In this document: positions 10,262 through 22,575 of the stretch, piece after piece
Layout: each line of letters begins with the position of its first letter
Position numbering within the stretch: the stretch's first letter is position 1
NCBI GenBank assembly: GCA_028554795.2
Contig: CM068835.1
Location: forward strand, 59,891,219-59,955,218
Length of the DNA stretch: 64,000 nucleotides
Direction: 5' to 3'
Source of the DNA: Sinohyriopsis cumingii
Taxonomy: Eukaryota; Mollusca; Bivalvia; Unionida; Unionidae
Translations under genes and position numbers: made by a program
Notes under the pieces: model-generated
The model's database searches: none
What the model was told of the DNA's origin: nothing
The model's input: the letters and a program-made list of their open reading frames with translations, nothing else

Positions 10262-10327
10262 GATTTTGATCCCTCCCTCTTTCTCTCTCCCCCTCTCTCT
10301 TTCTCTCTCTCACGCACACACACACAG
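10262..10327 (+). repeat. CT-rich then CA microsatellite
   Basis: CCCTCCCTCTTTCTCTCTCC and similar pyrimidine runs pass into CACGCACACACACACA. A minus-strand frame reading REREKERE-type residues here is a product of the repeat. Confidence 0.85.
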
Positions 10328-10797
10328 TATGAATGAAAGACATTATTTTAATACAAGTTTCTACTAGTCTTTATTCTTTAATTTAAGTCATCAAATAGTG
10401 TCTTTTAAAATTCTACCCACATAGTTTTACTTAAAGACAGGTGTGATATTATTTTACTCGCAAAGTACTACCGGTAAGTACCAGACTGGTTATACTCTAT
10501 CAGAACCAATCCGATCAAGCCCGTATCTCAACCTGTCACAAGTGTGTTTTAATATGATAGTATGTATCAAATCACAGAAATTCTGATATTGAACAAAACA
10601 CAATCCTAATGGACATTATTCTTTCCTTTCATCTCATTTTGGACCTGCAGGTATTTTGTTGCATTTCAACTGTATACAATACTTTCAATATAGATCAATC
10701 AATACCTTTCAATTCCAATAATTAATACCTCATTTTAAATACCCCCACAGGGAAATACAGAGCAGTGTGTGAATTTATTACTGTAGAAATAAAAGAG

Positions 10798-11042
10798 TCC
10801 AAACACAATGATTGGAATGCAAAAATAAACATGTTTTCACTGAACACAAATGTCCAAACACAATGATCAGAATGCAATTCTAGACATGTTTTCACTGAAC
10901 ACAAATGTCCAAACAATGATCGGAATGCAAAACTAGACATGTTTTCACTGAACACAAATATCCAAACACAACAACCAAATGCAAAACTAGACACGTTTTC
11001 GCTGAATACAAATGCCCGAACACAATGACTGGAATGCAAAGC
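10798..11042 (+). repeat. Minisatellite, about 55-bp unit
   Basis: About four and a half units of CCAAACACAATGATYGGAAT, GCAAAACTAGACATG, TTTTCACTGAACACAAATGT. Its last units are the source of the first half of the composite duplication at 12367-12680. Minus-strand frames (VFSENMSSFAF-like repeats) are artefacts. Confidence 0.9.
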
Positions 11043-11204
11043 TTTAATAAATCAGATGAAATGAGGGACCAGTGAAACACTGTATGACTTTTCAACATTT
11101 ATGGTAAGTAACAATAATGGTATGGTATATGTCTGATTTCGCATGTTTCCCAATGCTGAGATCAAACAAGAACACTGCATGAAACACCTGATTCACACAT
11201 CTTG

Positions 11205-11852
11205 ATAAAGTTTAAGTGTGGATTCAGTGGAATAATGGCTGGTTGGTGTGTTTGTGTACATGAGTGTGTCTGTTTGTGAGAGGTGGTAAAAATGGTAATA
11301 CCTGAATCTGCCTAGGAAAATATAAAGAGAAAGAGTGTTTGGCAACATCTATTTTATAATATTGAAATACTGCATGGTAGATAATTAAACCTTTTACTGG
11401 TGTATTGAATAAACAAACCTTACAGATGTTGGACTAAAATGGTACAACAGAATGGAAACTATTTAAAAAACAAACTCTACAAATTACTGATCAACAATGA
11501 CAAAAAACCTCACTGATTTGAAAAGAATTGATAGGATAAAAACTATATGCAAGTTGAGTTGCTACAAATAATTAACTACTGAATCACTGATAACATATAT
11601 GCAACAAATCTGACAAGATGTGCACACCATTACTCCTAACTTGAAAATCTTGCATGCATGTAATCCAATACACATGGTTTAAGGACACATCAACAAAAAT
11701 ACATCTATCCACTGATAACTTGTGAGCAATGGGGACTCCATAAATATGAACTGCAGCAAAACTGAGGGCACAAGAGAGCAAGAGAAACAAATTTTGGTTA
11801 ACACGGGGAATAGGGTTGCTAGCAACTTCCAATGATACAACAGAAATATAAT
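11205..11852. other. Unannotated DNA
   Basis: No supported gene or repeat. Two overlapping minus-strand frames of 71 and 106 codons (11584-11904) show no recognisable domain and run into the adjacent SINE. Confidence 0.4.
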
Positions 11853-11866
11853 CTCCTTTGTCTTGT

Positions 11867-12105
11867 TGTTGTCGTTGTTGTGGTTTAACACCATTTTTCA
11901 GCACAAGTTAGGATATACATGGCGACCAGCATAACTGGTGGAGGAAAAACGTGGGAACTCCTTGGGAAGAACCACTGACCCATGAGAAGCTACTGGCAAG
12001 CTTTCTTAAGTACCACGCTCACTGAGCAAGAGACTTGAGCCCAAACAGACTGAGGTGAGATAGAAGTGACCCAAAATGGTGAGCAACTGAGACTAATTGG
12101 GGCCC
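11867..12105 (-). mobile_element. S2 SINE with 14-bp target duplication
   Basis: The tail (TTGTTGTCGTTGTTG) is on the left and the head end GGGGCCC on the right. The target duplication CTCCTTTGTCTTGT is exact at 11853-11866 and 12106-12119. The head is decayed in the A-box region (ggtgagcaactgagac). Its right edge, duplication and flank were later copied into 12604-12680. Confidence 0.92.
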
Positions 12106-12366
12106 CTCCTTTGTCTTGTATAATGGATTCTAAAATAAATGGATCTTAAGAAGTCAAATAACTGATACATCAGCAAAACTGAACCTCCTCCCTTTTCAGT
12201 ATTAAATTATATTTATCCACTGCACGCAAACACAAACTAAAGCCTCACAGTTTATTAACTGCTGGATCCCAATACCAATATGGTTGCACTAATTAATTTT
12301 CCACAAGACTGTTCATCAACAGCACATGGAAAGGACTGATTACAACTCCTTTTTTTTTTCATGAAA

Positions 12367-12680
12367 AAACACAACAACCAAATGCAAAACTAGACACGTT
12401 TTCACTGAATACAAATGCCCGAACACAATGACTGGAATGCAAAGCTTTAATAAATCAGATGAAATGAGGGACCAGTGAAACACTGTATGACTTTTCAACA
12501 TTTATGGTAAGTAACAATAATGGTATGGTATATGTCTGATTCGCATGTTTCCCAATGCTGAGATCAAACAAGAACACTGCATGAAACACCTGATTAACAC
12601 ATCTTGGGGCCCCTCCTTTGTCTTGTATAATGGATTCTAAAATGAATGGATCTTAAGAAGTCAAATAACTGATACATCAG
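12367..12680 (+). repeat. Composite duplication of two nearby segments
   Basis: Bases 12367-12606 copy 10964-11204 with only a few differences. Bases 12604-12680 copy 12097-12173. The two pieces share TTG at the joint. The insert is bordered by a direct repeat, TTTTTCATGAA, at 12355-12365 and 12681-12691. No poly(A), inverted end or splice signal is present at the joint. This looks like a templated insertion by template switching rather than a standard mobile element. Confidence 0.88.
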
Positions 12681-12699
12681 TTTTTCATGAAGAAAAAAA

Positions 12700-14430
12700 A
12701 CGCAGCAAGTCGCACTGTAACAAAACAATTTTAAATAATAATAATATTAATAACAAAAAAAATTCAGACCAAATATAATGAAAAAAAGACAGAAATATAC
12801 AAGTTCTAGTAGAACTTGAAAGTTATTTTCAAAATGAATCACTACAAAAATTAAAGAACAATCCAAAGAGTAGCAGAAGACAAAATTGATGGAGTTTTGT
12901 CTGCAGCACATGCTATTTATCATGAAATAAAGCTGACCTACGTCTTGGTGTTACTGTGATGTGGCTTGAAAACTTTTTAAATACTGTAATTGGCTGGAGA
13001 TAACTAATTTGTTAATTAGCTAGAGTCATCCTATCAAAGGACTGTTACTAATCTGTTATTCAGCTAGCATTATCCTATCAAAAGACCATTAAGAGCTCAG
13101 CAGTTATCCAAACAAAGGCATCTGAGCATTGAGTAAGCATCTGATTAGGTTCTCAGGGAGATGCTAAAAGGCACTGATGTGACAGTCAACTGAATCTTTT
13201 CATGTCTAAATCAATGAAAGCCTATATTTATGATGAACACTTTACAAGATAAATTTAAAACATAGATTAAATTCACTTACCAAGACTTCTTTAATTGATT
13301 TTATTTCATGCAGTATTGCCACCAGCAGGCATTTACCAGTATGTGATCAATATTTTCTTGCATGTGTTACTTTATTGAAAAAATATTTTTGTTCAGGAAA
13401 ATCTTATAAAATACATTATTTCTCATCTACGTTTGTGAATTTCAAGATGATGATTCCAGTGACAAAATGAGAGATATAATACATTCCCTCACCAATTTCG
13501 ACTGCAAATTAATTTTAAGAAGAACAAAACATGTGTTATGCTTCTTTAGAAGAAATAAATGGGATCCACAAATGCCTTGGCATTATAAGAAGGCTAGCAA
13601 GATAACCAGGTGTGCTAAAATGAGGGCACGATACATCTGGATAATGTTTCAAGAAGAAAAAATGGTAAATACAGCCTGGAAAAGTAAATATATACTTAAA
13701 CACTCCACCCACATAATGAATATACAATTGGATCATTTTTTATTACAGATCTGACAAAGATAAAGTTATACAATTGATTTATGTCTTCTTGAAGGTGACT
13801 TTGACCTAGATGCAGATGACCTTGACCTTGAAGTAGGGGCATGATTGTGATATGTGGCATTGCATCTTGTCATGATATACAAATGACCATTTTCTTTAAA
13901 ATATCTTCTATGGTTCAAAGTTTGAACTATGAATAAGAATATTAGTGAAATGTAGTTTTGGGGGAATGGGGTAAAACTAAATTTACTTATGCAAAATTTA
14001 TCTGTTTATACTGTGTAACTTTTACTCTTTTGTGATGAAGAACTTTGTCTGTTTGATGTGAATATATCTTACAACAGGGTAGAGACCTGTCAATAAAACT
14101 CAGTCCACTCATGCACCTCACATGCCCATGCCCATCTTTCTCACAGACGATGATTATGTCAGGACATCAGTGATGTGGGAGGAAAGCATCTTGCAATAGC
14201 ACTGGGTAAAAATTGCATAATTAAAATCAGTTTTATCTTGTCCTACTAAAAAAAAAATATTTAATAGCAGCAAATTTCTGCTTTCATGATGTCCTTCAAA
14301 TTAATGAATTTGTTATTGAAATTAAGCCAGAAACAGCCAGTGTCAACAAACGATGCATACATACATACAGGTCTCTGCAGCTCAAAATATTACACAAGAT
14401 CAGGAAGGCATGTTGGAATTGGCACCTCTA
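12700..14430. other. Unannotated DNA with one GACC-rich repeat relic
   Basis: No gene is supported. A plus-strand frame of 95 codons at 13467-13754 has no recognised domain. At 13780-13870 the phrase GTGACTTTGACCTAGATGC and GACCTTGACCTTGAAG belongs to a decayed dispersed repeat also seen near 21.8, 36.5 and 46 kb. Confidence 0.4.
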
Positions 14431-14439
14431 TAGTCTTGA

Positions 14440-16320
14440 TAGATTTTTAACCTGGCATCACAGACCTTTTATGCAAAAGCTCTCCTGGCCTGAATGACAC
14501 AACTGGAAACCTGACCCAGAAATATATTCTGGTAGTTAGATTACTTGTGATGAACCAAGCATGACGATTGACAATGTGTGGGCTGTTGTGTAGGAAGGGG
14601 GCCCCATGTTGCAAAAGAAGATCCTTCATGTGAGGTATGGACCTAGTTTGATCTACAAACAGGTCTAGAATATCACTGACCCAATGAGTTTTGGTGCCAC
14701 TGTGGGTCTACAAGAATGATGTGGGCAGTGAAAGTTCTGACTTTTTCAGAATTAAGGTAGCAGTCAGAACCTTGGGAAGACATATGCAAACAAATGATCC
14801 CAGTGGAAGTTCAATGTATCCACTTATCCAGCTGGACAAATTGTCCTCTAAAATGTTCTTCTTCCTCCAAAACATCTTTTTTGAGGAATGTGGTTGGCTT
14901 GGAGGGTAGTACCTTCCAAGGCACCCAATGCCTTATTGACATTGGACAAGCACTAAGGTGAACATGTTTTCAGGAGAGACCATGACACATCAGCCCCTTA
15001 CTTTCTCAATGCACCCTTGCAACACTAGAAATAAAGCATTAACTTCCATATTATTGATTTGGAGGGACAATTTGTCCAATGACCCTGGAGAATTATGACC
15101 CTCCAGTTATAATGAGTGCTCCAACTGGAAGAATATGACACATCAGCAAACATATACAAGTAGGGGTTGGGTGCATGCATCAGGACCCCAGTCAGAAAAC
15201 TGCCCCAATTCATCCACAAAATCGTGATGAAAATCTGATTCAAAAGGGAATCTGAGTTGACAGAGAATCAGTGTGAAATCCACCTTGTGAGGAGAAAATT
15301 AAAGGGAGAATATAGAGATGTTATAATGGAACCAGATCCCTAGCAGTACTTAAGGTTCCCAATAGAGACAGGTAAGGCAAGCAGACAAAGATGTCTTTAC
15401 TTGTAGTGCCTCTAGAAGTGCCAGGATTCAATCTATGCCATTCTGTGGGACCCAGACTAAGTTCTGGTTTGTAAGGACGTAAATAAACATAAATAAAATC
15501 CCAAGATGGAATGAGCTCTGGCTTTTCTAGGTTGGGTAATAGACCAAGCCAAGTTACTGTGGACCAACCATGGAACAAATCCTAATGGAGGGAGTGAACC
15601 TAAACTTGTAGATCATCCAGTAATTAATAGCAAAGAATCAGGGTTTCCAGTAATCTGAGGTAAGATGCTACTACTCCCATAACTTGAGTGAATGTCCTGG
15701 GTACAGAGGTGATTCCAAATGGCAGAATAAGGAATAGAAAACTTCCTTGTCAAAACAAAACCTGAAATTATTAGGATATGCAAATAGGCATCCTGAAGGC
15801 AATCTTATAGATGCATAATGTGTTCCAGATTGAGGAGTGGTCTCTATCTTGAAATGTTCCTCCAGGAGAAACCGGTTTAACTGGGAGAAATGATGATACA
15901 AAATTTCCTGATTTTCTTGGTTACCGGACATATATGGGAGTATAATGCAGGAGACTAATCATTCAAGATCCTTTTTACTGTCCTTTCCTGCAAAAGGATG
16001 GGCACCTCTTTCCTTAATGTCACCAGATTGGACTGGTGAAAAACCATGTGGGTCCTTGATAGAGGGGGTTGTTCCAGAATTGAACACAGTAACCCTCACT
16101 GTGAAGCTTAACCAAATCTCTGAAAAGAAAGGCTTCAATGAGCACCCCCAGACATGTTTGGGAGAGGAATCAGTGGTGGGAGAGGGCGAGGGTACCTTAG
16201 GCCTGTCCCCCTTCCTTCCTTAGAAATGGAAGGTGGGTTAGAACTTCATTCTAATGACTCTTTCCTTGCCAAGAACCCTAATGGTGAGGAGGAGGATCAA
16301 CTTTGTTGATCCTGTGAATT
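14440..16320 (-). pseudogene. DIRS-type retrotransposon remnant (RT and RNase H)
   Basis: Minus-strand pieces occur in the right order through several frameshifts and stops. First comes RT with LLEEHFKIET and RLPSGCLFAYPNNFRFCF (15671-15931; the DAY.HIP region, its Asp lost). Next is the end of RT with LGLLPNLEKPELIPS and LSLLGTLSTARDLVPL (15321-15578). RNase H follows with LYMFADVSYSSSW and GHWT (15025-15243), then a linker with NILEDNL and HWVSDILDLF.D (14447-14909). The order and phrases such as W..D.L.L.VD after RNase H are typical of DIRS-like elements, which use a tyrosine recombinase. I see no recombinase domain or terminal repeats, so only the middle survives. A Gypsy element is the main alternative. 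Confidence 0.72.
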
Positions 16321-16347
16321 AGACTATGAATGCATCTGCTTGAAAAT

Positions 16348-16350
16348 TTA

Positions 16351-16389
<39 letters not shown>
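16348..16389 (+). repeat. AAT microsatellite at the LINE 3' end
   Basis: About 14 AAT units. They are placed exactly where the 3' tail of the minus-strand LINE should be, and a similar AAT/AAC tract ends the LINE relic at 41187. The tract is therefore part of the element rather than an independent locus. Confidence 0.85.
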
Positions 16390-16390
<1 letters not shown>

Positions 16391-18990
16391 TTTTATTTAT
16401 AGAGCTTGAGTCATTAGTCAGGGACTATTCTCCCTTGAGGCACTCTTTAGGAGAGTATAACAATGCACATTATATGAAGACAGCAATAATTGCTGTTCAT
16501 TTAAACAGGTTTAGTATTAAAATACTAAGTTCCATTATCTATTAGAAACACATACATGCTCATGATATCTCTTCTTAAATACTGTAATATTTTCAGCAGA
16601 CTTTACATGTAGTGGAAATTTCTTCCACAGAACTGTACCAGAGTATAGGAAGCTCTTTTTAAATTGCTCTGTTCTTGGTTTTGGTGCCAGAAGGTTTCCA
16701 TGTAATATTGATCTCAACTAGTATTGTGTTGAAAAAGGCATGAATAAGCCCTGAAGATACTCTAGTGCAGTTCCATGTAGACATTTAAATAAAAGAACTG
16801 CTTTGTAAAAATCTATCCTTTCAAATATGGTGAAACATTTGAGTTCTGTAAACAATGCTTTTGAGGGATGATAAATAGATGCATCTAAAAGTACATGTGC
16901 TGCTCATTTCTGAAGCTTATAAATCCTGTCAAGCTCAGATTTAGCACAGTTTCCCCATACATTTGAACAATAATCCATTGTTGGAAGAATATATGACTTG
17001 TAGTATAGATTGCAAGTTTCCAAAGGTAAATATTTATTGATTCTGCTGATTAGAGCAATTTTGGATGACAGTGTTTTACAAAGTTTATCAATATGGTCAT
17101 CCCATAATAAATTATTATCTACATTCCCACCTACAAGCTTTTCATGTTTGACATTTTCTAATGGATGATTATTTACTGCAAGAGATAGTTCTGGGTTTCC
17201 CAACTTGTGTAGCTTTTGTTATGTCCCCAAAATCATACATTTTGTTTTACCTTCATTAATTTCCATCCTATTTTGTTGTACCCTGTTTTGGACTCTAAAA
17301 AGGTCTGAGTTTAATCTAATTGGGATAACTTCAGTATCAGAACTAGATGTATACAAGGTTGTATCATCTGAAAACAAATCTGTATTTGTGGATTCTTTAT
17401 TTAATGGTAGATCATTGATATAATGGTAGATAATGAAGAGGAGAGGGACCCCTGAATGAATAGTGTGAGTTTCAGAGCTAATATTGCCAATGCTTACTTG
17501 TTGAGACCTTTAGTTTAGGTATGATCTAAACTAGTTTGAAGGATTGTTGAATCTGTAACAGTTCAACTTTTGCAGCAGAAGTCAAGGAAAATAATCCCAG
17601 TCATATGTTCATTATCCATTTCCTTCAGCCAAAGATCAATTTATTTGATAGGTTCTGTTTGGCACAAGTGGTACTTTCTAAATCCTGATTGCACTTTATG
17701 AAATAGAGAGTAAGTTTCAAAAAAATTTATAGACCTGAATGGCAACATGCTTTTCAAATAATTCTGACAATACAGGTAGATTTGATAATTGTCTAATTCC
17801 CTGGATCTTCCTTTTCTTTCTTAATGATTGGTGTAACCTTTGCACATTTCAATGTTTCTGGAAAATTACCACCCATTATACTTAAGTTTATGATATGCGT
17901 TATTGACTTTGTTATTACTGGCGCAGAAATTTTAAGAATTCGTGGACCAATACCATTCAATCCAGAGGACTTATTAATATTCACCTTAATCAGCATATCA
18001 AAAACATCAGCTTTACTAACATTAGCTATTGAAAAATAATTATCATCACGAATTTTAGCTCTTATAAATGATGGAAGAGCATTAATTTCAATTGGGATGT
18101 TAGTCTTGTTCTGAATACTGTTACTGGAGATGATTATGAAGAAATCGTTTTACATTTCCACAATGTCTTGTACAGATGTTACTATATCATCATTTTGCTT
18201 AAGTCTAGGGGGAAAACAACTGTTATTGGGTGGGTTCAGCTCTTTTAGATGCTTCCACAATGTATTGGCACTCTTATTTTCATCAATATCCTGTTTATAG
18301 TAGTTCTCTTTTGCCTTATCTATCAGGTACTTAGCTTTACTCCTCCACTTTCTAAAGCTTTTCATGTCTTATTTCTTGTGGAAATATCTCTTAAGTGCCT
18401 AGCCTCATTGATCTCAGGGGTAATCCACTTGGGTGTAATTTGGCGTTTAACCCTTTTTGTTTTAATTGGGGTGTGCGTGTCAAAGGCTGCAATGAACATT
18501 CAGTACCATTTGTCTAAGGCAGTGTTGACATCAGCTGTATTGCAGACTGATTGGAAGGGTTTCCAAACTAAATCATTTAAACATTTCCTCATCAAACTAT
18601 CAAAAGTCCCTGTATTGTATTTCAATGTTTCCATTTTTAGATGATTTTGGAAGATGTCTAGTTATACAGACTGGATAGTGATCACTCAGCACATACACTG
18701 GCACATTAATTTCACTTATGTTGTCAGGTTTTAAATTATTAGTATAGACATGATCAATGATAGTAGCACTTTTATCTGTTACTCTATGTGGAGTGTTAAT
18801 TAACTGAGTAAAGTTGTAAGTTTCAAAGTTACTTATCCATGTTCATGGTGGAGTTTTCCTTTAGTAATGCTTTTTGAATTTGCACCTCAAATCTATCAAT
18901 CCAATCAAGTGGATGGCCCTGGGGATGATTAGTACACTTCCTGTCAAGAAGCGGTTGTGGAAAATCTATACTGATGATCCTTTAAATCTT
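16348..18990 (-). pseudogene. Non-LTR retrotransposon relic (endonuclease, RT, 3' tail)
   Basis: On the minus strand the order is correct for a CR1/L2/Jockey-like LINE. The end of the apurinic-type endonuclease lies near 18620-18850 (IIDHVYTNN, then VLSDHYPVCITR, the SDHYP motif intact). A linker follows, then the RT start near 17790-18000 (KSSGLNGIGPRILK, CAKVTPI). The active-site box reads LFSDDTTLY at about 17360-17390. The thumb (NNLLWDDHIDKLCK, LPTMDYCSNVWG) is at 16904-17203, and the C-terminus (KKSFLYSGTVLWKKFP, FKKRYHEH) at 16535-16717. The 3' end is an (ATT)n tract, AAT on the plus strand, at 16348-16389. Many stops and frameshifts make it dead. Confidence 0.9.
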
Positions 18991-19664
18991 GTGAAATCTT
19001 ACTAGGGATGAGTCCTTCTGTGAAATGACTTCCTAAGGAGCAGCCAGCCCTTTGAAGGTCTTCACTACGAGACCTTCAAGGAGTTCAGTGAAACATCATG
19101 GTGGATATGCATATTTCCACTAATAAAGTCATTGTGATGGTAACTAACTGCTGGGACTTTGCCACAGCTTGTGATGTGATGTGGCTGGGTTTAGATCTAG
19201 AGTGGCTTCCTTCACCATATTAAATTAAGTAGCTACAGTCAGCACATGAAGTTAATGTGACCAAAGGCTGGAGTTTCTGCTCAATAGCCTCAATTGTTTT
19301 AATGGAAAGGCATTCCCAGGCTCCAGTTTAAATACCCACCTGGAACACACCTACATCCAACTGGAGAGGTTTAATGGACCACTTTGGGCTATGAACCCAA
19401 TAATTCAAGGCAGAGACCACACATCTCCGTGGAGTACCCTTTATTCCACATGTGATGTCTTGCCTTAACATTAACCACTGTTATATTTCTCTGCTCAAAG
19501 ACAAAAAAATGTTTAGAAACAGGCCCATGGCCAGTAACTATAAAAAAAATCACAAGCCCTGACTCAGATTCCATGAGACTGGACTACAGTTAAACGCTTC
19601 TGTCCAGTACAGGTTATAACGCTTTAACAACACAAATCAACTGCAAATAATAAGCGTGAGCTTA
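18991..19664. other. Unannotated DNA with a short hairpin
   Basis: No gene was seen. At 19050-19081 CTTTGAAGGTCT and AGACCTTCAAGG can pair across an 8-base loop with one bulge. There is no U-tract or other sign of an RNA gene. Confidence 0.4.
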
Positions 19665-19759
19665 TTATTGTCTATCAATTAATCTAATGGCTATGATAAT
19701 ACTGAACAAAAATAGGTCAATATTATTCAAATGTTCATTCCCTCCAAAAGGAAGGGTCT

Positions 19760-19965
19760 TACCTGTCTCCAAAGAGACAGGTACCGCAAACTTCTGATAC
19801 CAAGGAGTTTTTTCCATGCTGAAAACTCTTTTTCTTACAGTAGGCTTGGTGTGGCAATGATTCTTATGTGTACATTTGGAACATGTGAAGCAGTCTTGGT
19901 GAGGGACCAAGGGTTATTTCTCGTGGCCATACTTTCCCACAGACTTTCCCAATTTGTTCTCTGAC
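19760..19965 (-). other. Exon-like Cys-rich stretch with a donor inside a hairpin
   Basis: The minus strand reads open for about 50 codons with DCFTCSKCTHKNHCH and RKRVFSMEKTPWYQKF, then GAGACAG|GTAAGA, a good 5' splice site. The donor lies in the 3' arm of a perfect 10-bp hairpin (TACCTGTCTC, loop, GAGACAGGTA). An in-frame stop lies just upstream, and a possible acceptor (TTTTATGTCAG) is near 19963. I cannot identify the protein, and a transposon relic is just as likely as a host exon. Confidence 0.2.
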
Positions 19966-19999
19966 ATAAAAGTTATCTGGACAAGAACAATATTAATGG

Positions 20000-21262
20000 C
20001 AGTATTTTTTTGAACATGAGGATGTGTTCACACTGAACAAACAAATTTTCAACACAGAAAAGTAAAAGCTACACAATAACGATGGGCAAGTTATTGCTAT
20101 TAAATTACATTCACGCCTGTTCTGACCTTGCCCTTATGTCAGGTGTCATGACAGCTGTATGCCAGAGGTCTCACTAGGATTTTAAAACTAGGAGTCCAGA
20201 ACTCCCATTTTGGTAAAAATAGGAGTCCCACCATCAAAAGTTGCAGTCCCTTCTTTCCTACAGAATCAACACAGATGGGAGTGCATCTATTTTTAGATGG
20301 AGAGGTTTCTGTAATGTAATCACTCACTATAATATAGCTTCATTACAACAGTCCACTGACAGGATCACAAATTTATGGTTTATTTATTTGTATACGTACT
20401 TGTAGTAATTTTAGGCAAATAAATAGTATCTGATTTGCTGTTTTTTCTGTATTTTTGCAAATACGTGTCAACTCAGAAAACAGCTTAGACCTTAAAGCGC
20501 ATCTCACGAATTCCACAACATAGCACTGTCCCATACATTTCTGACCTACATCATTTGCATTTTAAATTTAAATCTTTAATAAAATAATACCTAGGCTTTA
20601 GCTTCAATGATTTGTATATTTTTTCTGAATATATTTGCCTGATGATTTAAGAAAACACAATCTAATAAACTGGTACATCCCAGACTTAGCGAATTCCGCC
20701 ATTATTTCCTGTTAGGCCTACTGGTTCACTTACACTTTCAATCAATTTTATGAAGAAATAGTATATAAGAGGTAGTTAATAAATATCCAGATCACCGATT
20801 CTGATCTTAAAACACATGTTTGTATGTTTTATCATCAAAGAATATCACGCAGGAAATTGATAGTTGCTTCCTTACTTGGAAAAGGGTTAATGGTCAATCA
20901 GCTATCAAAACATAATGCTTGTGAATGGGCAAGAGTTTGTTTGTCAATGTAACTGATATAAAAACTAGGCCTAGCTACTGATGCCTTGATGAATACATTT
21001 CGCTACAACACTAGAACTAACAGGGCTAAGGCGAGGGGCATTTAAAAAATATATGGTATGGTCAGTCAATGTACCTCTTAAATAATCATAGGGCAAAGTC
21101 GTTTTTGCTTTCCTAACAGAAGAAGGCAAAGTTTACATTTTTAGGCAACTTGTCACCCACTTATGAATGGCATTTTGTCTAAGTCTCAACATGTCTTAAT
21201 TCTGAGGTCATGTGCACTGCTTATTCCACTACACTCGGAAATGAACACAATAATAAAAGCTA
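20000..21262. other. Unannotated DNA
   Basis: No supported gene. A minus-strand frame of 62 codons near 20139-20327 has no known domain. Confidence 0.4.
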
Positions 21263-21264
21263 AA

Positions 21265-21595
21265 GTTGTTTATTTTATGTACTTTTATAAATGACCACAT
21301 GTACATCTCTGGGTCTTTCTGCCTCTGAATTCAATCACTGTAAATATCAGTACATTTTCCCACCCGGCCGCCAGTCAGAGCCTTTGAACTTGCTGCCCAG
21401 CTATTGCATCATGTTCTTTTTTATGTACTCTTATAAAATGGCAACATGTATGTACATCAAGGGGTCTTTCAGTCACTGAATTCTGTCATTGTAAATATCA
21501 GCACAGCTAACTGATCAACATATTTTCCCAAAAAGCAGGTGGCTGAAGCAGGACTGGCAAGTCTTTGAATTTTGCTGCACACCTATTACATGCGT
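21265..21595 (+). repeat. Decayed tandem duplication, about 150-170 bp
   Basis: TTTTATGTACTTTTATAAA, CTGTAAATATCAG and CATTTTCCCA in the first copy recur in order in the second (from about 21419). The second copy has a small extra stretch, CACAGCTAACTGATCAA, before the CATTTTCCCA-like phrase. Confidence 0.65.
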
Positions 21596-21599
21596 ATGG

Positions 21600-22430
21600 A
21601 GGACTCCCGCCTCAGTGATTTTCTACGTCCCAGATCAAAAATTGGCATCCCAATATGCATAATTAGGCATTTCCGAGATGTCTGGTATGCAATACACCAT
21701 CTTAGTCATGACATATATGTGGCTAAAATTTTACTGAAACAGCCTTAGCGGCAACAGCAGGATCCAAGTCACTGATTTAGATTTTCCCTGGCTGTGACAC
21801 TGACCCTGAGGCTGAGGCTGAGGCTTTTGTTTGCAACACACCACCTAGTCATGATATATATCTAGCTAAAATTTCATCTAAATGATTACAGAGTTTCAAA
21901 AGTTGCAGCATGAACAGGGATTAAGGCGACTAAGAAGTTTTTGTCCTTCCTGTGATATTGGCCTTTGACCTGGGTACTTGACAATGGATGTGACAAACTG
22001 TCTAGTCATCATGCATACTTTTGTCAAATTTCATTAATATCTTTCAAAGGCTTTCCAAGTTACAAGTCATATGATAAAATGGTAGCCGCTGGATGGATAT
22101 TAAACACCGCAACATTCGACATAGAAGAATGTATAGAAAGCACAATAGCCTCCAAGATTAATGACGGAAACTGTCCTGGAAAAATCCAGACATTATTAAT
22201 ATAAAACCATGGACTATTCTGATGTTCTCCTTGTCCTGTCATTCTAAAGATTTTATGTCGAAACCAATAAAAAATATATTTAAACAGTCAATAGTAAAGT
22301 ATTAAAACGATTCATATTAGAGTATTGAAAATAGTACATGGAGCACATGTATTTAAAAGAGTCCATGTTGAAGAGTGGTTAAATAGCTTTGTGAATACTG
22401 ACAAACTTTCAAAACCAAATTCTACTGATT
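21600..22430. other. Decayed dispersed repeats, no gene
   Basis: Repeated phrases such as CCTAGTCATGATATATAT, AAATTTCAT and GCCTTTGACCTGGG indicate old copies of the GACC-rich repeat family. Nothing coding is supported. This DNA would be intron 1 if the Shank-like exon is real. Confidence 0.4.
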
Positions 22431-22575
22431 CTTAATACCATATATAATCGATATCTATCTGATCTCTCTTAACGTCAAATGGAAACAATTCTGTCCTAAT
22501 CTTACCAAAACCAAAACAAACAACCATTTCTGTTTTCTGTGTATAGAAATGCATCAAATGATAAAATACATTTAC

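Noticed and set aside
10068..10343. A 91-codon frame with an Arg/Glu-rich start
   Set aside because: Its start is the translation of the CT/CA microsatellite, and the rest has no recognised domain.
12100..12606. A processed pseudogene explaining the composite duplication
   Set aside because: The joint has no GT-AG in either orientation and no poly(A); microhomology joining fits better.
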